A stretch of 64,000 nucleotides of DNA, taken from NCBI RefSeq assembly GCF_021246445.1, contig NZ_JAJQXW010000003.1, positions 372,001 through 436,000 on the forward strand, read 5' to 3'. Within the stretch, counting starts at the first letter, position 1. Every line of letters starts with the position of its first letter. The position numbers and the translations under genes were made by a program. This stretch comes from Rhabdothermincola salaria. GTDB lineage: Bacteria > Actinomycetota > Acidimicrobiia > Acidimicrobiales > Acidimicrobilacustridaceae. The notes beneath the pieces were generated by a model. The model worked only from the letters and a program-made list of their open reading frames with translations. It did no database searches and was not told the origin of the DNA. This document shows, piece after piece, positions 60,826 through 64,000 of this stretch.

Positions 60826-61995
60826 CTAGCGGGAGCGGGGGAATCCGAGCCCGAACATGGCGATGAGGTCGCGCTGCAGCTCGTTGGTGCCGCCCCCGAA
60901 GGTGAGGATGATGGCCCCGCGGACCATGGCCTCGAGCCGTCCGGCCAGCACCGACTCCGGGGAGCCCTCGGCCAGGTAGGAGGTGGGGCCGATGACCTCC
61001 ATCAAGAGGCGGTAGACCTCGAGGTAGAACTCGGTGCCGAAGACCTTCACCGTCGACGCGTCGGCCGGGTGCAGCGACTCGTGGGCCGCCGCCCACGCCA
61101 CCTTCCAGTTGGCCAGGCGCAGGAACTCGAGGCGGGCGTGCACCCGGGCCAGGTTGAGCTGCACCCACTCCTGGTCGATCACGCGACGGCCGTCGGCCAG
61201 CGTGGTCTCCTGGGCCCAGCGGCGCACGTCGGTGAGGCTGCGCTCGGGGCTGCCGCTGGCGCACAGCGTGACCCGTTCGTGGTTGAGCTGGTTGGTGATG
61301 AGCCCCCAGCCGCCGTTCTCCTCGCCCACCAGGTACTTGGCCGGCACCCGCACGTCGTCGAAGAACGTGGCGTTGATGTCGTGCGACGCCATCAGGGTGA
61401 GCGGTTGCAGGGTGATGCCCGGGGTGTCGAGCGGCACGATGATGACCGAGATGCCCTTGTGCTTCTTGGCCTCGGGGTCGGTGCGCACGGCCAGCCACAC
61501 GTAGTCGGAGCCACCGGCCAGCGAGGTCCACATCTTCTGGCCGTTGATGACGTACTCGTCGCCGTCGCGCACGGCCCGGGTCTGCAGCGACGCGAGGTCG
61601 GTGCCGGCCTCGGGCTCGGAGTAGCCGATCGCGAAGTGGATGTCGCCGGCCAGGATCCGGGGCAGGAAGAAGTCCTTCTGCCACTCGGTGCCGTAGTTCA
61701 TGATGGTCGGACCGACGGTGTTGAGCGTGAGCGTCGGCACCGGCGCGCCGGCGCGCATCGACTCGTCGAAGAAGATGAAGTGGTCGATCGGGTCGCGCTC
61801 CTGGCCGCCGTACTCCTTGGGCCAGCTCAGGCCGGCCCACCCGTCGGCGCACATCTGCTTCCAGACCCGCTTGGCCGTCTCACCGACGCTGTCGGACCGG
61901 ACCTGGCGCGCCGTCTCTTCGTCGAGGACGTCGTCGTAGTAGGCGCGCAGCTCGGAACGGAACGCCTCTTGCTCGGGTGTGTAGCCGATGTCCAT
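60826..61995 (-). CDS. acyl-CoA dehydrogenase
   Basis: 389 residues. N-terminal helical domain (YTPEQEAFRSELRAYYDDVL), FAD/substrate loop IGYSEPEAGTDLASLQTRA, strand domain NGQKMWTSLAGGSDYVWLAVRTD and C-terminal helices (EVYRLLMEVIGPTSYLAEGSP, FGGGTNELQRDLIAMFGLG). The catalytic Glu position of straight-chain enzymes is not evident, as in many FadE-type heteromeric subunits; a partner gene is not next to it. It oxidises an acyl-CoA to the 2-enoyl-CoA and passes electrons to ETF. Confidence 0.94.
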   Translation of the reverse strand: MDIGYTPEQEAFRSELRAYYDDVLDEETARQVRSDSVGETAKRVWKQMCADGWAGLSWPKEYGGQERDPIDHFIFFDESMRAGAPVPTLTLNTVGPTIMNYGTEWQKDFFLPRILAGDIHFAIGYSEPEAGTDLASLQTRAVRDGDEYVINGQKMWTSLAGGSDYVWLAVRTDPEAKKHKGISVIIVPLDTPGITLQPLTLMASHDINATFFDDVRVPAKYLVGEENGGWGLITNQLNHERVTLCASGSPERSLTDVRRWAQETTLADGRRVIDQEWVQLNLARVHARLEFLRLANWKVAWAAAHESLHPADASTVKVFGTEFYLEVYRLLMEVIGPTSYLAEGSPESVLAGRLEAMVRGAIILTFGGGTNELQRDLIAMFGLGFPRSR

Positions 61996-62110
61996 GTGCT
62001 CCCCCTCGAACTGGCTGCGGCCGGCCGGCTCGGGCGACCGCGGTGGTCGTCAGCATCGCACGCGGTCCGCGGCCGGCGCCTCACCGGCGGGGACCGTCAC
62101 CAGCGCCAGC

Positions 62111-62144
62111 GGCCACCAACGGCCACCAACGGCCACCAACGGCC
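62111..62144. repeat. GGCCACCAAC tandem repeat
   Basis: The 10-nt unit GGCCACCAAC is repeated three times, plus a partial fourth (GGCC), and runs straight into the left arm of the palindrome at 62144. It lies between the acyl-CoA dehydrogenase start and the hydrolase stop. Confidence 0.85.
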
Positions 62145-62193
62145 TTCTTGCATGGAATCGTCGCTGCCGGCAGCGACGATTCCATGCAAGAAG
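62144..62193. repeat. 50-bp perfect palindrome, probable terminator
   Basis: The arm CTTCTTGCATGGAATCGTCGC plus TGCC (25 nt in all, 62144-62168) is followed at once by its exact complement (62169-62193), with no spacer. It lies 25 nt after the stop of the minus-strand hydrolase and 150 nt before the acyl-CoA dehydrogenase start. As RNA it forms a very stable hairpin and may end hydrolase transcription. The lack of any mismatch over 25 pairs is unusual and suggests selection or recent origin. Confidence 0.85.
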
Positions 62194-62218
62194 CACCTCC
62201 GCGCGGTCCCGCTGTCGG

Positions 62219-63775
62219 CTAGCCGGTGAAGGCCGGGGTGACGACTCCCACCGCGACGGGCGCGGGGACCGTGGCCTCACCGCCGCCGTCATCCGACGGC
62301 CAGGGGCCGATGTCGGGGTCGGTGGACGCGGCGAGCGTGGCCGTGTCGCACCGGGCGCCCTCGGCGCGGCTCGGGGTGGCGACGTCGTCGAGGTAGTCCG
62401 AGGCGATGCGCTCCAGACAAGCGTCGCCGGTGAACAGCGCCACGTGCGTGGCCCCGTTCCAGGTGACGAGGACGCCGGAGTCGAGGTTGGTGCTGAGCGA
62501 CCGGGCCCAGACGTAGGAGGTGGCCGGGTCCCAGCGGGAGGCGATGACCAGGATCGGCGGCGCACCCGGGGCGTCGACCGGGCGGTCGCGGGGCTCGACG
62601 GGCACGTTCATCATCGCCGAGAAGCGGTTCTCCCGGATCAGCCCGGGCCCCATGACCGGGGCGGGCCCGGAGACGGCGTCGATCTCGGCGGGGTCGCCCG
62701 GCATGATCCCGCTCGCTCGGGAGATCGGCCAGTAGGCGGGGATGGTCACGGAGTCGACCGAGACGAAGGCGGCCTCCTCCAGGTCGCCGGCCTCGAGGCC
62801 GGCGAGCAGCTGACCCAGCTGCGGCCAACCCTCGTTCTGGAACAACTTGCCGAAGATGAGGGTCGAGACCCGTGCGCCGTCCACGGGCGGCCCCACCGGC
62901 GGGCCGTCAGGGTCCGGACGGTAGGGGGTCGGGTCGTCGGCGAAGCGCTGGACCAACCGGGCCGTGCGCTCCCCCACATCGGTGCCGTCGTTGAAGGCGC
63001 AGTTGCGGTCCGCCTCGCAGAGCTCGGCCCAGTGCTCGAAGGCCTCCTCGGAGCCGAGCGCGTTGTTGAGGTTGAGCTCCTCGGGGGTGTCGGAGGGGTC
63101 GAGCGGACCGTCCAGGATGAACTTGTCCACGCGGTCCGGGAACAGGTCGGCGTAGACCGCACCCAGGAAGGTGCCGTAGGACGCGCCGTAGAAGGAGATG
63201 CGCTCCTCGCCCAGCGCCTGGCGGATGAGCTCCATGTCCTGGGCCACCGCCACCGTGCCGACGTGGTCGAACAGATCGGGATCGCCGGTGCGGCACGACG
63301 CCTCGAACGCGGCGGCGGCATCGGTCCATGCCTGGCGCTCCTCGGAGGTGCGCGGCGGCGACGCCAGGGTCTCGACCGCCATGGCGGCATCTTGCGAGCA
63401 GGGCAGCGGCGTGGAGTCGCCGGTGCCGCGTGGGTCGAAGCCGATCTGGTCGTAGCGCTCCTGGGCCAATGGGAGGCGCAGGCCCAGACCGCCGGCTCCC
63501 GGGCCCCCGGGGTTGAGCAGCAGCACGCCTCGCCGGTTGTCGGGGTCGGTGGCGGGGATCCGGCTCACCGCGATCTCGATGGTGGGGCCGGTCGGGTCGG
63601 CGTGGTCGAGGGGGACCTCGAGCAGACCGCACTCGACATCGAAGCCACACGGGCTCCAGTCGATCGGCGGAGCCGCTTGTGCGGCCGCCGTCTCGGTGTC
63701 CGGCGTCGGGGCGATCGTGACGCCGGCGACGAGCGTGGCGACGAGGAGTGGGAAGGCGACGACCCGGCGGAGCAT
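62219..63775 (-). CDS. secreted tripeptidyl-aminopeptidase-like alpha/beta hydrolase
   Basis: 518 residues with a signal peptide (VAFPLLVATLVAGVTIA). The mature N-terminus IDWSPCGFDVECGLLEVPLDHADP is the hallmark start of the secreted tripeptidyl aminopeptidase/Slp family. The oxyanion motif is LNPGGPGAGG, the nucleophile elbow ISFYGASYGTFLGAVYADLFP (Ser about 196), and the C-terminal TAP-like part has PPILVIASRWDPATSY with the catalytic Asp and GATHVALFTGDACLE with the His. It should cleave N-terminal tripeptides or small esters outside the cell. Confidence 0.93.
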   Translation of the reverse strand: MLRRVVAFPLLVATLVAGVTIAPTPDTETAAAQAAPPIDWSPCGFDVECGLLEVPLDHADPTGPTIEIAVSRIPATDPDNRRGVLLLNPGGPGAGGLGLRLPLAQERYDQIGFDPRGTGDSTPLPCSQDAAMAVETLASPPRTSEERQAWTDAAAAFEASCRTGDPDLFDHVGTVAVAQDMELIRQALGEERISFYGASYGTFLGAVYADLFPDRVDKFILDGPLDPSDTPEELNLNNALGSEEAFEHWAELCEADRNCAFNDGTDVGERTARLVQRFADDPTPYRPDPDGPPVGPPVDGARVSTLIFGKLFQNEGWPQLGQLLAGLEAGDLEEAAFVSVDSVTIPAYWPISRASGIMPGDPAEIDAVSGPAPVMGPGLIRENRFSAMMNVPVEPRDRPVDAPGAPPILVIASRWDPATSYVWARSLSTNLDSGVLVTWNGATHVALFTGDACLERIASDYLDDVATPSRAEGARCDTATLAASTDPDIGPWPSDDGGGEATVPAPVAVGVVTPAFTG

Positions 63776-63811
63776 CGCCCGACCCTAGTGACCGGGTGAG
63801 CTCCGACGCGC

Positions 63812-64000
63812 CTACGAGGGCCGTGCGGGCAGGCCGAGCACGTCGGCCTTGGCCGCGGTGTACTCGTCGTCGCTCAGGGCACCGCGGCCGTGGAGCTCGG
63901 CCAGACGCTCCAACGAGTCGACCGAGGCCGTACCGGTACCGGCCGCAGCGGCGTTCGTGCCCCGACGCGCCCACCAGTCCGACACCGACGACCATCCCGA
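63812..64000 (-). CDS. SHOCT-domain protein, N-terminus cut by window edge
   Basis: The last 62 codons of a minus-strand gene run off the right edge. The visible part is a linker (GWSSVSDWWARRGTNAAAA) followed by a C-terminal SHOCT domain, LERLAELHGRGALSDDEYTAAKADVL, ending LPARPS. Its core is the short helix pair LAELHGRGALSDDEY. SHOCT domains are short C-terminal modules that help oligomerise membrane or DNA-associated proteins. Nothing can be said of the N-terminal part. Confidence 0.85.
   Translation of the reverse strand, partial: SGWSSVSDWWARRGTNAAAAGTGTASVDSLERLAELHGRGALSDDEYTAAKADVLGLPARPS

Overview
The DNA is very GC-rich (roughly 70 %), with dense genes, many GTG starts, 1-8 nt stop/start overlaps and many acyl-CoA ligase, enoyl-CoA hydratase, acyl-CoA dehydrogenase, P450 and SnoaL-type genes. 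LPXTG-like surface proteins carry VLG motifs and Thr-rich stalks. Together this points to an actinomycete, most likely of the class Acidimicrobiia (Iamia/Microtrichales-like); that assignment is inference from gene content, as no rRNA or tRNA gene was seen.

Layout. 1-3.4 kb: an acyl-CoA ligase cut by the left edge, a small lipoprotein, an AlkB-type DNA repair dioxygenase, a PaaX-type repressor and a methyltransferase. 3.3-8.8 kb (minus): a tightly coupled operon of zinc-ribbon protein, acyl-CoA ligase, class III CoA-transferase with an unusual domain order, amidohydrolase and enoyl-CoA hydratase. 9.0-17.1 kb (plus, divergent): SDR, biotin-dependent carboxyltransferase and biotin carboxylase of methylcrotonyl-CoA carboxylase type, FadD19-like ligase and acetoacetyl-CoA synthetase. 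This set fits leucine/isovalerate or isoprenoid breakdown ending in acetoacetate. A lone enoyl-CoA hydratase follows, then a 0.5-kb array of degenerate intergenic repeats.

18.5-22.7 kb: a TetR-MFS efflux pair divergent from a P450-cupin pair, with an inverted repeat between them. 22.7-25.9 kb is accessory in character: a cupredoxin-like lipoprotein and a TetR regulator that share a 21-bp operator, a decayed gene fragment, and an AbrB/VapC toxin-antitoxin pair. 25.9-31.6 kb: nitroreductase, SCO6745-like protein, a large flippase/kinase-like membrane protein and a SulP transporter.

31.7-35.2 kb holds the most unusual part. Three adjacent LPXTG-like, Thr-stalked surface protein genes each follow a ~165-nt leader with a shared box and a conserved structure: a helix with compensatory changes, a competing alternative helix, and a terminator hairpin after each gene. 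A degenerate fourth leader lies next to a terminator and has no gene. Two of the genes share a 180-bp identical block.

35.3-43.6 kb: dienelactone hydrolase, secreted alpha/beta hydrolase, a complete LpqY-SugABC-like sugar ABC importer and a DUF4032 kinase-like protein. 43.6-50.1 kb: YibE/F protein, META-domain lipoprotein, an exported SurE, a LysR regulator, and a fusion of a membrane acyltransferase to a penicillin-binding/beta-lactamase-like hydrolase. 50.2-54.2 kb: GT2, FAD oxidoreductase and a ThrE-like exporter in one operon. 54.2-64.0 kb: SRPBCC, enoyl-CoA hydratase, double SnoaL protein, TetR plus UGT-like glycosyltransferase, RNase J, acyl-CoA dehydrogenase, a secreted peptidase-like hydrolase behind a 50-bp perfect palindrome, and a SHOCT protein cut by the right edge.
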